Shown: positions 37,301-52,300, counted from the stretch's first letter. The stretch is 64,000 bases of DNA from Salvator merianae (GCA_003586115.2 QVOM02000091.1:878180-942179); one strand, 5' to 3'. A program made the numbers and translations. Notes: generated by a model not told the origin, from the sequence alone.

Positions 37301-40300
37301 CATGGACAGAATAGTGACCTCTGGACGGAAGTTTCAATGTCCATTCACCAACAAGGACTGGAGAAGAAAGGAATATTCTGTAGATGCCACCAATGGACTG
37401 TATCTTGCCCAGGGGCTGATCCGGTGAGGAAGAGTGCTGAAATGTACCTGCAAGGAAGATTATGGGAGGAACATCAGTACAGTGGAACCACGGTTCACGA
37501 ACGCTTCCCCTTTGCAAACAATTCAGTTCACAAACAAAAGTTTTGCCAAAAAAAATGCCTCTGTTTCAGAACACAAACAGAACACAAAGTTTCAGAACAC
37601 AAACAGCAAGACATGTGACTTGCTGCCCCATCTCGAACAAAATCGGTTCACGAACAAATTGTTCAAGAAAAAAGTCTCGGTTGGCTGAAAACTGATTCAG
37701 TTTACGAACAAATCAGCTTGTGAACAGCCTAAAAAAAAAAAAAAAGGGACGCTTCACGAATTTGCATGTCATCCTTGAGTCAGGTGCCCTGATTCAACTG
37801 GGCTTTCCCAGTTACTGGCTCAACAGGAACCATAACTGTACAAGCAATTTATTATTGATATTAGCAATTTATGACCTGCTAACCCAAAAACTACTACAAA
37901 GAATTATATGTTTCACTACCTTCACGAACAGTCCACAAACTGCAGCCAATGCAGAATTCAGCAGCTAAATCATTACATGTTTTTTAGGATGCAAGTAAAT
38001 TACTCTGACCTGGTCCATCATGCTGCCAAACAATTGGTTTTGTTTTTTTAGCCAGTTTTTATCTGAATTTTCACTTTATGGTTTTATGATTATTATTATT
38101 GTTGGATGTTTTGGTGGGACTCAGGTCAAGGGCAGTACAATCATCTTTTTAAATGAATTAATGCATTCTCAAGCAGAAAACGAAGGCAAAACCTTCACCT
38201 GCTCTTGACTCCCCGCAAATGGTTCTACAGACATCCTGTCTGTCTTTCCAAGCTTGAACATTTCAGTCAATATTTGAGGCTCCCTTGAGAGCGAGTCCCT
38301 CAGAGGTGTGAAAAGAAGTGCATGTCTTCTCAGTAGTGGCCCCCAACCATGGGATTCTCTTCAGAAGAGAAGACCAAAGAGAGACACAATATCGGTGTTT
38401 AAGTTTGCTAAAGGGTGCCATAGGCTGTTTCCGCACTGCACACTTTGTCTCACGCTGTGCAGGGTCAAATTATGCAATATGGGTCACGACTGGAGGAGTG
38501 GCCAGTAGTGTGGGTCAAGGGCTGTCTGCATTGCAGAGGTCCAGCCGGGTCAGCAACTTTGAAGGCCAGGACATTTGTACCCAGGCACTTCTGGCGCCAT
38601 TTGCGGAAACCTGGGCAAAATGGCGCTGGGCTCCACGCACGCAAGTAGCTGGGGAGGTCTACTGCCAGGGAACACATGGAAGACCACTTCAAAGCAGACT
38701 CCAACATCATCATCTCACTCATGCCCACGTCATCACCAAGTCTCATGCAGATGTGGAGTTGCCTCCCGGTAGACCTGGCCACAGTGCGGATGAGGGATTC
38801 CCTAGGAACTGCTGGCCTGGGCCAACACCTCATACAGATCCTGCCATTGGGAAAATGATCAATAACTTATTTTCCAGAGCCAAAGGGCGTTTTTGCATTG
38901 GCCGGTATATAGGATCAGGAACTGTAAGTGTACTAGGAACCTCCCTTCTGCACTGCTGTTGAGATATAAGGGAGCCCCTGCCCCCGGCTAGTATGCTTAC
39001 AGGATGGAGTGTAGACTAGATCAGACCAGACTAGGGCCCTTTCTGCACTTGGCCTTATTGTGGATTATATCCCAGAATAGGAAACTGCCATCCACATGCT
39101 AGTGCAAACTATGGAAGGTCTTGCCCAGGGCCTACCATAGTCTGCATTAGCATGCAGATGGCAGGTCCCTATTCTGAGATATAATCTGGAATAAGTCCAA
39201 GTGCAGAAAGGCTCTAGGAGACCCAAAATGGCTGCCTGGTCTGGTTTACCAACATACTAAGGCAGTGGTATACTGGACTTTGGAGGTGTGGGGATAGGGC
39301 ACACATTCATGGTCTGATATACCATGGGGGACCCCATTTTGTGATGCACAACAAGGGAGGCTGCCAAAATGGGTCCCCCAGGGGCTCTGAGGCCAGGAAC
39401 CTCCATTCTTGGCTGTTGGAACTTTGGAAGCTGATTCTGAAGCTGGTGCAAGCTTTGGAGCAGGTGCATAGACTGGGCCAGGACAGACCATCCCAGTGCA
39501 GACAGCCTTGTTCTGGTTCAGGGACGGATCCTTTTGCTCCTGGGACGAATTGTTTGAACCAGATCAGAATGGGACACTCTGATCTGGAACAAAAAAAGGA
39601 AGTGTGAAAATGGTCACAGATTTCCAAACCAGAAACAATAGCTACAGATTGCAGCTTCCTAGGTTCCAGTTGAAGACAGTAACACCTGTACAACAATGGA
39701 ATGGTCCAGCTATGGAGACTGAAGGTTCTTCCAGAACTTTCCATCTCAGCAATGGTTTAATTTGCTTTCCCAAATACTGCAAAGAGTTGGACCAGATGAT
39801 CCTTATGATTTTACCTGTACAGTGCTAGGCTAAACTGTTTTTATTCTCACAGGCATCTGTTTATTTTCTTTTTTATCAGAAGTTGCATTGTGGAATTTCT
39901 AGGCCTGTTCTTAACCATGCAGCCTACATCAGATGGTTAGCCAAGTTGACAGGTTGTTTCATGGCCTGAACAATTCTGTGGCATGCTAAGTTTTCATTTT
40001 ATATTTGGATTGAAAAGTTTGATTAGCCTGCTTCTGCATGCTGCTGCCATCCATTCATAATAAATTCTTAAATTAGGAAGAACAACCTGCAGGGTTCCTG
40101 AGCTCAAAGTTCCCAACGGCACCTTGGATGGTCACAACCACTTTATTGACCAAGCTGTCAATCCAGAACTGGTGAACATCCACTTCGGTCACCTGCTTCT
40201 TGGTCCTCCGTTGTGGCCCTTTAAGGCTGAAGATGTTCCCTTTATGATGGCGGAAGAGGGTCACCTGGAAAGGGAACTCCCAGTGTTATACAGGAAGCAG

Positions 40301-43300
40301 GTTTGTGGCCAGGAATCCAAGGATGTCATACAAACAAGATTGTCAGAAAGCATAGCAGCTCGAGGACAAAGTATACCAACAAATCTTTACAATGTATTTT
40401 GAATGTTCAACTCAAACCCAGCACTTCGTAAAATTAGCTATCCTTTTTTTTAATGAAAATGTTGGCCTAAACTTTTACATGATGGGTTTATCAAAACTTT
40501 TAAAATAGACCTAGAATAAACTAAAAGTATCCTCAACTACAAACGTGAATAATGACAGGCCAACTGAGCTGAGTAAATGGCCCTTCTAGAAATATAGCCT
40601 ATTCTCCAGATAGTGAGAGGAAAATGCAGGTTCTTGACTGGATCCTGCAACTGCCTCTCACTGTCCCTGCCACACAGTAGGGCAAGACTGCGAGGCAAGA
40701 GCGGACACTTATCTGTCTGGATGTTTGCTCCCATGATGGCAAGGCCTCTACTTTGGGGTATTTCGATGCATGAAATAGCTAGAAGTGCACGACTGCCAGT
40801 ATCGGCACTGGACAGGAGCCATTTTCTTCAAGGCCCACGGTGAAAGCCAAACAGGTATGACATTCCCCTATTCAGACAGGTAAGACATGAATCTTTGGCA
40901 ATCCCAACATTGTTTCAGCATATAGGGGTGAAATCCCAGAATACTGCTGCTGCAGGAAAAAGAACACTCAACCTGCGTTTTTCTGCATAGGAATACTGCT
41001 TACCTTGTCTCCCAGATTTTTCTTCGAGTAAAATGACCACTGTGCAAGCACAGGGGCAAATCCGGGTTGATAATACCCACTGCACAAGTGAGGGTGCTTG
41101 TGCAGTTCTGGATATTTTCGTTATCGTATGCAACGCGGGAGCAAGGGCCAGAAAGGCTTGTCCTGCTGTCTGGTAGGGATGGTGGGAAGCAACTGCAGGA
41201 TCTAAACAAGCTAAGCTGGCTGGAGACATATCAAAATTAAGTAAAACACACTTGGGGCCTTTTTGCACCTTTCACTAGTGAGCATCTGCACGCTCATTAA
41301 TGAAGTGCGTCCACACCATGCGAAGGCCTTCACGATCGGGAACAGGTTACAGCTGCTCCCAATTGCTACTAACTCTGGAGCACAGACTCATGCTCCACAG
41401 CTATACCGGGAGCAGCTAGACAGCTCCTGGTACACAGCGTTCACACTTTCTTCCAGGTGCGAACACTGGGCAGTGTGGCTGTGGCTGCACAGTTGTGTTG
41501 CATTCCCGGTCGCTATGGCAGCGCTGGAAATTTCTCTGGCCACTGTCAGGTCATGGGCTGCCAGCATTTGCACTACGAATGCGGGAACCCCGTTGCCGGG
41601 ATGTTCCAGGCCTCACAATGCAAATGCCTGCTGCCACTGCACGGTCTGTTCCACCCTGGAATGTTCACTGGTGAACATTCCATGGTGGAAAGTGTGAAAA
41701 GGACCCTCGAGTCAAAATGAATCCTTACTCAATAAAAACCAGTCACACGTTATATTCCTGACAAAGGTCTATGAGAGCTAAAGAACTGTTTCTTTTGAAC
41801 CTTATTACCGAAGACACGCTGGATTCGTCAATTATCTTGGCCATGTTTCGGATGTTCTCATTATCTGTAAATATGATCTGGCCGCCTGATACGTGGGCTA
41901 GGCTTATATAGAGGTTGAATCGATCTGGAGAGAATGTTTCCCGTTTTATCCTCGTCTTGGTGGGATCTTCTGTGATTAGGAAGGTCACCTGAAATTCAGC
42001 ATGCAGGGAAGAAAATAATATTTGCTTTGGGGGCACACAAGAGTTTGTCTCAATGTATTAATGAAGGGTATATTTTATACAGGATTAGTACAGGGATGGG
42101 AGCAAAAGCTCATATCTTGTAGAAGTGGCCTAGCTCACCTTGCATTTTTGTTCCTGGATGAGAGCTTCCACACTGTTTTGGAGATGAGCATCTTTGGCAG
42201 ACGCATCAGTGAAAACAAAAATCTCTGAATATGGTGGTGAATTTTGGAGGGCAAGCTAGAAACGAGGACAAAGACAGGTCACAAAACAACACAGCATTTG
42301 CCTGTCCAAGGATTGACAGAAGCTACATCATCTTCTGTACTGGATTCCTAATTATGTTTTCTGTGGGAAAAAAAAAAAAAGTACTTCCTTTTGTTTGGCC
42401 TAAAATTTCCCATAGTCACTTGGGTAAAAAATGCTAGGAACCGTAGCCTAAACAAGAGAATCTAACACTGATTTTAGTCTTACCTTTACTATTCTGGTAC
42501 AAGGTGAGCCCCCCCCACCCCGTACTGGGATACAGAATCCATCCCAAAGCTGGGACAGATTGCTCCTGGCATGGGAAAAAGCTGTCTGCATTGGGACAAT
42601 TTGTTAAGCACCAGCCCCAAACTCACACCAGTTTTAGAGCAAGCATGGGGTGCCCCTGAATACGCCATAGGCCAGGAACTCAAGTTCCTGGCCTTCGGAG
42701 CTCCCAGGAGGCCCATTTCAGTGGCATCGCACCACCAAAATGGATCCCCTGTGGTCAGGCTGGCCACAGAAATTGCTAAACCAATTAACCTAGCCATAGC
42801 AAAAGCTGAAAAAAAAACCAAGTGTATCTAATGTTTGGCAAATTTTCTACAGCTTTTGGTATACAGACCACGGAGACAGGCCATTTGTATGCCTCTGTGA
42901 TCAAGTATACTACACCCTAGCACACTCAAAATTGTGATCTACCAGTGAACCAGACTAGGACATCACTTTGGGTGTCCTAGACTGATCTATGCTTTGTCCT
43001 GAACAGAGCACACCAGGAGGGGGAAAGACCTCTCTTATACCGTAGACCCCTTCCATTCATCTGGCAAATGCATAAAGGCCCTAATATTCCAGTTTTCTCC
43101 ACTTTTCCCACACTATATAATTTTATCATGCTTTATTACGTCCTGTTATTTGGCTTTTTATTAAACTGAAAATGCTTAAAGTATTCTAGCCTCTTGAACA
43201 ATTTAGTTGTTCTTTTCTGAAACTTTCCTAGCTCACAAGCTTGTCAAGAAGCTTGTGGTAGATGTGTATATTATAGTGATTATCTTAAAAGCACAAAAAT

Positions 43301-46300
43301 CATTTAAAGTACGCAGCTATTCAAAGGGGTCGTGAAGACGCTACCTGCAGTGCAGAAAGGCACATTTCAGGCTCATCCCCGCCGGTCAAGGGGATAATGG
43401 TGTTCAGAATTTTCTGGAATTCTTCTGGGTCACTGGTCTTATGCACAGGGCCAAACCCTGGAGAGATGAGAAAGTCAAAAATAACAGTAAGTCAAAAATA
43501 ACATTTCTCGTGCATGCCTGCATGATTCATCTTAGCTTAGTCTTTGAACTGACTCCACCGCACAACGGTGTATCAGAGGACCTGTGGTTAAAAGTCTTTT
43601 TTTTTTAATTCTTGCATGTCCTGCAAAGTCAGATTAACACACACACAGGTCTCTATTTCAACCTGCAGCAAAAATGTATGCGCTAGGAAAGGCACGGTCT
43701 CGAAATGTCACCCAAGTTTGGTCCTTCTATATTTGCCTTGTCATTCGAATTCAACTTGCATGGCTAACCACACCCAGACTCTTAGAGGGTTCCTGTGGCA
43801 GGACTACAAAAAGTTGAATGCAACACCAGAAACATGGGTGACCTGTTTCCCACCATAACTTATGCAGAAAATTGTAAAGATATAGGGAAAGCCTGACTGG
43901 AGATGCTTCTAAAGAAGATTCCGTCACTGGCCCTTTCTGCACTTGGCCTTATTGCAGATTATATCCCAGAATAGGGACCTGCCATCCACATGCTAGTGCA
44001 AACTATAAAAGGTCTTGCCCAGGGCCTACCACAGTCTGCACTAGCATGCAGATGGCAGGTCCCTATTCTGAGATATAATCTGGAATAGGTCCAAGTGCAG
44101 AAAGGGCCACTGTCTCTTGCTGCCCCCCAACGAGGAACAATATTGGGCTTACCCAGCAGCTCCCAAAACAGACTCGATTCGTATAACCAGAAAGTCAGCC
44201 AAGTGCCTGCCCACTTCCTTTTGCTATTTTTCACACACTAGGCTGGTTTCCAGTTATACGAACTGCGTTTATTTGGAAGCTGCCAGCAGAGGTCAAGGTA
44301 AGGGGAACTAATATTGGAAACCTGTCAGAATTCCTGTGATACCAATATATCAGGTTATCAACTAACTAATCTGGGACTACAATGGGAATTCTGCAATTGT
44401 GTTTGGTATTCCTAATACAGACCCGGGAGAATTGTTAGTTTTAGCCTGCATCTGTTGGTACCCTGGGTGAACACAAATTCTTATGTGGCTAATTTTCTGG
44501 GATATCTTGCAATTTTAAGCTTGGGGCACATAATCAGTGGCGACAGGGGCAGGCAGACTGACCAATCGTGGGCTTCACATGCAAACTGTTTGGGGAGTTT
44601 TTTGATGCTTTGTTTTGGAGTGACAGCAGTTAAACAGCATGAGGGACTACTACTTCCAGCATTTCGCGTTCAGTATGCAAAGTCCATCCCTGTGGAATGC
44701 TGGGTGTTATGGTTCAGGAACACTGGAAGGTGGCAATTTGAGACCCCCTGGCCTAACATCTTTCCATTCTATGGACTCCAATCTATTTAATCACAGATTG
44801 GTCAATCACTCCATCCCACCTAAGTATGCAGGACTGTGCAATTGGATCATCCAGGGAGCTTCTTGCCCATTCAGGGAAGGGCTGGCTGGCTAGACTGCCA
44901 TGCCTCACTTTTAAAAGGGCTTCAGAAGTAATCATTATAAAAACAAAAAGACTCAAGCTTCATTCGTGACACAGAGACTCTTTACCATGAGGGCTCCTAC
45001 ATGTATGCATCCGTAGTTTTTTACCTCCCACTTTGGGCCTGTTTGCACTTCCCACCTTAGAACGGTAGAATTCTACCATTCTAAGGTGGACAGATCACGC
45101 AGTACAGTGGCCATCTGCACTGCATGGGCTGGAACTTCCTGCACCTGAAGTGCGAATGTTGGCCATCAACCATGACAGCAGCTACGGAAATATCTGGCTG
45201 CTGCCATGGTGACCAGGGATGCGGTGTGTGGCTATGCAGCTGTAGCAACACCGCGGCCTGCAGTGTTCGCACCCAGAGGTCTAGCTGCTCCCAGTGCCGC
45301 TGTGGACAATGATTTAGTTGTCCACTGCTAGTAGCATTTGGGAATATCTGCGGACACTCCCGAATGCTAGGGCCTCCACAAAGTGTGGATGCACTGTGCT
45401 AGTGAGCATCTGGACACTCACTAGCGCTCAAGTGCAAACAGGCTGGAGAAGTCTAGAACATATCTAGCTCATTACAGAATGAAAGGCGTAAGGAAGGCAT
45501 GAGAACCCCATAAAATCATGAAAATGACACTGGCAAGAATAACAGTAAACAGAAAGTTCCCGCACAGAAATCCATATTGAATGTTCTTCCCTCATACTGG
45601 AGACAAAAGAACAGCCGGAACTCTAGCCATGCACAGGAAATACACCTGGCACTCTGACAGCACACAGGAAGTGTGGCCAAAACTCTGGTCACTTAGTTGT
45701 CAGTGGGCCGGTCTGCAGAACCATATGTTAACCCACCGTCAACTCCACAGGAAGAGGCGCCCCCAGAAGTGGGAATTCCTGCTTCAGAGAACTGTACCCC
45801 TTTTAGGGCACTGAGGTGTGCCACAGCTGCCCCTGAAGCCCAGCCGTTTGCCTGCCCTGCCCCAGAGCAACCAAAGGGTTGTCCTTTAGGCCGAGTATAA
45901 ACACAGCCCTGGCTATCCTGATCCTAGCCTTTTTCTGTGAATCAGGCTCCTGGTTTTCCTTACTTGAACAAACAGGACACACTTTATTGCTGCTAACTGG
46001 CTTGAGTATCATAGAGTGGATGCAAACTGAATGAAAAATGTGATTCTCATGTTAACATCAACCATCTCACCAGGGTCATGAAAAGGCACTAAAAGGTAGA
46101 AATCTGGCTCTTGGAGGGTGCCACGCCGCCTGTGGATGATTTCCCATGCTTGAAGCTTGGCTGCACTGATCTCTTCTCCCATGCTGCCAGTGGTGTCCAC
46201 AACAAAGCTCAGGCCTACGGCAGGACTGATATCCAGCAACCTGTGAATAAACATGAAAAATGGCTTAGTCGTTACCCTATAGTCAAATGGTAGCCAGTGT

Positions 46301-49300
46301 AGTTGTGGTCTTCAGATCCTGCTGGACTTCAGCTGCTATCATCTCTGCTAATTTGCTGTTCTGGCAGGGGCTTATGGGAAATGTAAGCCAATACACGTGT
46401 GGTACTCAGCCCTTTCTAGAACAAACGAATGAACAAATAAACATTTGTTTCTCCCATTCTTGATTTTAATCATGTTTTTATATATCTATTTTGATTTTAG
46501 CTATTTTTATTCCTGGCACATCACTTCGAAATTATATTTTAATTGAAAGTGGTATATAAATATTTTAAATTAATACATACATACAAACTCCATTTTGGCT
46601 ACACCCTGCTGTACTGAGGATAAAAGTAAAACAACAAAACCCAGCCAAGGCCGAACTAGCTTACGGGGTAAAAAAAAGACTTTGGTAGGCCCTAATTATT
46701 TTTCTAGCCTTCATTCTCACTTTACGTTGTAAAATTTTCATCAGCATCAGCAAGTGATAACAGAGAAATTTTAATCTTGGAAAAGCTTAATTTTTAGATT
46801 CTTTTTTATAAAAAAGAAAATTGGACAATTTGGCCAGTTTGCACAATTTTATATTCTTAAGATGGCAATTCAAGTTTTCAAGTTTTCTTCTCATTATCAT
46901 TTTAAAAATACACATACGCACACAGATCAGCAGGGCTTTAATGATGTGAAATATGGCATATAAAGACAATCTGGTCCTAAACCCAGTTTAAACATTCCTA
47001 GTTCTGTAGTTTGCATCAGTAGAAGGTTTTCATGAATGGAAATGGACTGTTTGCTCTTCAGGCCTATTTCTCTGTCATACCATAAGAGAACATCTACACA
47101 AAACATTCTGGAGCCATGCCTACCAAACTTTACTTTCTGATCACAGACATAGGACACAGGCCCTTTCTGCACTGCGTCTTATTCTGGGTTATATCCCAGA
47201 GCAGGGGGCTGCCTTGCGCAGGCCCCATGCAAAAAGGCCATAAAAGAAACTCAGCCTATCCATTGCTGTCATGTGCTGGCCAATAAAGGGAACTGCAAGA
47301 GGGCAAGCTAAACTTCTCTTAAATATGTGCCTTCCAGATTACTCGCCCTTTGGGCCTGTTCGCATGCTTTGCTAGCCAGCATTAGGAATGCTGGCTAACA
47401 AAGTGCTTCCGCACTTTGTGGAGGCCTGAGCGGTCAGGAGCAGCATAATGCTGCTCCCGATCCCTCCTAGCTATGGAGCACTGATTAGTGCCCACAGCTT
47501 TACTGGGAGCCGATAGCCAGCTCCCGGTAAAGTGTGTTCACCCTTATTGTGGCTGCCGTGTTACGTGTTATGACAGGGCCTAAGTGTGCCTGCGCACTGC
47601 ACAGTGCTGGTTGTCGCCATGGCAGCGGCCGGCCACTTCCTAGCCGCTGTCATGGCGAACATTGAACAAGGATACCAGCATTCACACCATGAATGCTGGC
47701 AACCTTCTCATAGCGCAGACTACGGCCACAGAGTGCAGACAGTGTCTGCGCTGTGTGGTCAATGCCACCTTATCCCATTCTAAGGTGTTAAGTGTTACAA
47801 TGCCCTTTATTCCACACTCTTCCTATCCTGATTTTTACTTGAAGATCTATTGTGATCTCTTTTTGTTATCCAAAACAAAATGTTCAGTTTAAGATCTGCA
47901 ATCTGGGAAATCAGAAAAGGATACCCATTCCCTCTCTTTGCAGACTATTTATAGTACTGTGACTGAAAAATGTGGTCTGGATAACAAAATATGGAAGGCA
48001 CCTGGTCCAGTCTGTTGCGTGCTTAAATTTTCAATTTAATATTTTAATCATTTACTTTTATTTTATCTTAGATGTAATGAAATTATTCATTGTTATACAT
48101 TCGATTTGATCTTGGTTAGATAACTTTTTCCTTATAATATTGGGCATTTAAAGTCCTTCAGGATTTGTAGTGGTGCTGTTCCACTACAATGGTGCAAACC
48201 TCATAATCCTTTGAGTCTGAAGGGAGTCAAAAAATTACTCCCGTCTGCTTAAAAAGTCTTCTGTTTTCCAGTCCCAAGCTTGCAAATAAACACATTTTGG
48301 CACCATTTTACTTCGTAAACAGCAAAGCTGAGTCATTACTCCTCAACTGCAAAAATGCAAAACTCTGACTAAAAAGCCTTGTAAATAGCAAGTGATTATT
48401 GTAGCAGGGTGAGTTTGTGGTTAACCATACAGATATCAAGAGCTAAACTCAACTTCACAGCAACTAACAATATCATCACCACTATCATACATCAGACAAG
48501 AGCATTTTTCCACATTTAGTTCTATTATGGGATAAACTCCAGAGCAAGGACATGCCATATGCTCACTAGTGTGGACCACAGCCAGCCCCACACCCCCATC
48601 AGCTGAATTGGTTGAAGCATGGACTGGGCCAGGGCAGCCCAAAATGGCTCCCTAGCCTGATATAGATGTAGATCTTGACACTGAGCCCAGGGCCAGTATA
48701 CCGGACCACAGGGGCATGTGGACTGCATGCCCCCATGGTCTGGTATGCCATGGAGAACCCATACTGGCGGCACTCTAAGAAGCACTGGAAGTGGGTCCAG
48801 CCTGAAAACAGCAAGGCCAGGAATGGAAGTTCCCAGACTGTGGAGCCTCTGCGCTGCCTCAAGGACTCTTCAAGGCAGCCGCTGTATCTAGAGCAGGAAG
48901 GGCCATGTGAATGCAGATGGCCCTAATCTGCTCCAGCAGCAACCCATCCCAATGTGGGATGGGTTACCCAACTACTGTGACTAATGGTGAGGTTCATCCA
49001 AGAGCAGGAAGAGAAGAAAAAGAAATTCTAGAATGATCTCAGTGGGACAAAATGGTTCGACAGAAAGGCGGCAAGCGTATAGACCAGAAACGGAAGGGTG
49101 AAGGCAGCAAGTGAATACAAAAATGTTAGCACCCATCTGGTCAAAAAACCCACTGCTTCTAGATCTGTTTTAATCCAATTACAAAACATGGGATTCCTTA
49201 CTATCAAGAAGAGACAAACCAACTTGAAACCAAAACACAACTATATTTCATATGTGAGGTTTAGAAATATCATACCAACATCACAGAGTTGGAATGGACC

Positions 49301-52300
49301 TCCAGTGTCATTGAGTGCAACCCCCTGCTCAATGCAGGATTCACTAAACCATCCCAGACAAACGTCTGGTCCAGCCTCTCCTTGAAGACCTCCAAAGATG
49401 GAAATGACAAGATGCAAAGAAAAAGATAGATACATAACATTTGGGGAGTTGGTAGGCTTGTTTGAGGCACAAGCATGCACTGCATGTTTGTGAAGGGCAA
49501 ATTTAGGCCATTTCTACACGTCTACTGAAAGAGTTCTACTAGATGACAAAAGGCTGTTCTGACTGTAGCCTGGTTGGTGCAGTTTGTATTGCAAGGGCTG
49601 GAATGCCATTGTTCTGGTCCAGAAGCACCAGCAACGCGGATGGTTCATCCCCTGGTCCGTTCCTTGCGATCCCTCCTTCCACTGGAAGTTCTACCCAGTC
49701 CCTATCCATAATTGGCAACGCTCATCTTGCTCCTACATGCACTGGGTATGCAAGGGCAGGGTCAAGCACTGCAGGTCAAGACCTAGCCTTGCAGAGTCCG
49801 CGCCTAGCATCACAGGGTTGGGCCTAACTGTTCAACCCCCGAGGCTGATCTGCAAGGCCCAACCCCCCTGTCCAAGCAACACGAGAAGCGGTGCAGAAAA
49901 ACCACCCCTGGACTGTCCCTGTTGCCACAGGCACACTTGTGAACTACTTTTAACCAGTTCACAACTAGACCAGAACAGGGAGCTTTTAGGACACTTCCGG
50001 AACACTTCAGCAGACCACACGCGCAATCCGCTTGTTCTGATATACCAAGTAAGTGCAAAATAGGCCTTTAACTGCAGCAAAAAAAAATAAAAATAAAATC
50101 CACACGACAGCTGTGCCCCTAAGGTTTATAGGAGAATAGATCAGGATAGAAAAAACTTTGTCTGTATCCATACATTTGCGTACTTATTCTGCTATATTTG
50201 GATATTCCAGAATAAAGCATGGATATTCCAGAATACCTACATGTTATTCCAGGATATCCAAACATAGCACGATAAGTAAGCAATGTCTGGATGCAGCTTC
50301 AGTTGTAGTTCCAAACTACTTCACAAATAGGTAAAGGAGAGGAGACATTCTTATGCCTTTCTAAGAGGAAAAAGCCGGGCTGTTACCTCATGAAGGGCTT
50401 GTTCCCAATTTCCCGCCACAGCTTCTCTAGAAAGCGGACGGAGGCCTCTTGGGCCAGAGAAGCCGCCTCTCCATGCAGATAGTGGTGAGGGGAGAAGAAC
50501 AAGGATGCGCTGTCCTTATTGATGCCGCCATGTGGCTCCTTGTGACGGCTGTCATCAAATCTCCCGCCATGACTGCATTTCCCTGGAAGACACGGAAATA
50601 TTAAGCGCAGGAAGAAAATGGTGCCTCCCACCAAGTTACTCCTAAACCACCATTTTTTCTTTTGTTTCCCAGTCACACCCTGCACCTGGGAGCAGGGGGA
50701 AGGCTTGGAATGATCTATCCTTGAATTACATCAAGCCACTGCCTCTCTGGCTTGACAGTTCGGTCATTTCGGCTGCCTGAACCACACCAAGCAGGTTTGG
50801 GTCAGACTGAACTGGCTTGACATTGAGAAGGCCCCTCTCATATGCTGCCATCAAACATAACCAACAGAGGGTCTTTCTACACTTACCTGTGCGCTGGTCT
50901 ACGATAAGACTATAGGCCTCCCTTCTGGATCATAGGCTGGTCTAAGGGAGGCCCCGCCCACCACAGGTACGTTCCACTCTTGATCTGGATCACTGGTAGA
51001 CCTGGGGCATCACGTGGCCAGATCTCATAGGCCCGATCGTGTTTGCACAATCAGTCAATCGTGCCTACGCCACAAGCCTTTGTGCTGCATGGGCCTGCTG
51101 GTCGCCATGGCAACGGCCGGACCCTTCCTAGCTGCTGCCATGGCAAGGATTCGGCACAGGCCCGATCAGGCATCGTGCGGACCGATTGGGTTCAACTGCA
51201 CGATTGCACAGGTGCAGTTGGTTGATCGCACCTGCACAAGGGCCTCTGCAAGGTGTGGATGCATTTGACTAGCATGCACGCTTGATGCTTGCCAGTAGCA
51301 AGTGCGAACAGGCCCATTAAGATTTCTACTGCAATGATCTAGGGCCGAGACCAAGGTGACCATTTCATCCTTCAGGCCCACAGACAGAGGAGAGACAGAA
51401 CAACAACTAACTGCCCCCATCTTTTAGGCAGGAGAAAACAGACATGGTTGAATGTCTCCGATTTATCACTCATCCTCTACAGCCTGCTTGTTTTCTACAC
51501 TGGGGATTTTCTCCTCAGATATACACACTGCATTCTCCTCAGATATACACACTGCATTCCAGAAAGGGTCAAACGTCTTTGTACATCACTTCTGACTTGA
51601 GATTTAGTTCTTTCTTTGAATGAACAAGGAACTTTATTTTATTTTTATTTATTTAAGTATTTCTATCCTGGCCTTCAGCTGAAGATCCCAGGGTGGGTCA
51701 CAACAATAAAAGATGAAAACCATAAAATAATATAAAACATACATCAAAATATAACCCTTCCTCCCTGGCAGGGCAAAGGACCCCCTCTGGTACAAATGAT
51801 CTAAGCTCTGCTCACTCAAGGTGGGTGGCTACCCGGCACTGGGATAACAGGTTCTCCTGGCTCTCAGTCAGGAGGTAGATGTCAACTCCCCACACACAAC
51901 ACTGCTTCTCACACAGGCTGATGGTCCAATTGGAGAAGGATCTGCCTCACACCCAGAGCCCTCCCCTTACCTTGTCCCCTGTGACCCAGTGACCCAGTGC
52001 TGGCAGTGAGAGGAGCAGAGCCATTCTTAGACTGTTAATCACTATGTTATGCCAGGTCTCTTAAGGGCCAAAATAGATAAGGTGCTAAAAGTGGCATCTG
52101 GAGAATGGAGAGGCCAGGTTTGTAGACTGGTCCATGCCAACTTCCATCTGGAAGGCAATGTCATGCAGAAGGATCGTTTTTCCTCACCATCATAATCCTG
52201 ATACACATATTAGGGGCTTATACCTGCTACATGGGACAGGGGTGGGAAAGAACAAGGATTTAATCACATGCAGTGGTCCACATAAAATACAAAGCAAGCA

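Noticed and set aside
38318..38962. 214-codon plus-strand open frame as a gene
   Set aside because: It begins in a decayed LINE motif and continues in unassigned, hairpin-rich sequence inside a VWA7 intron; no recognisable protein family.
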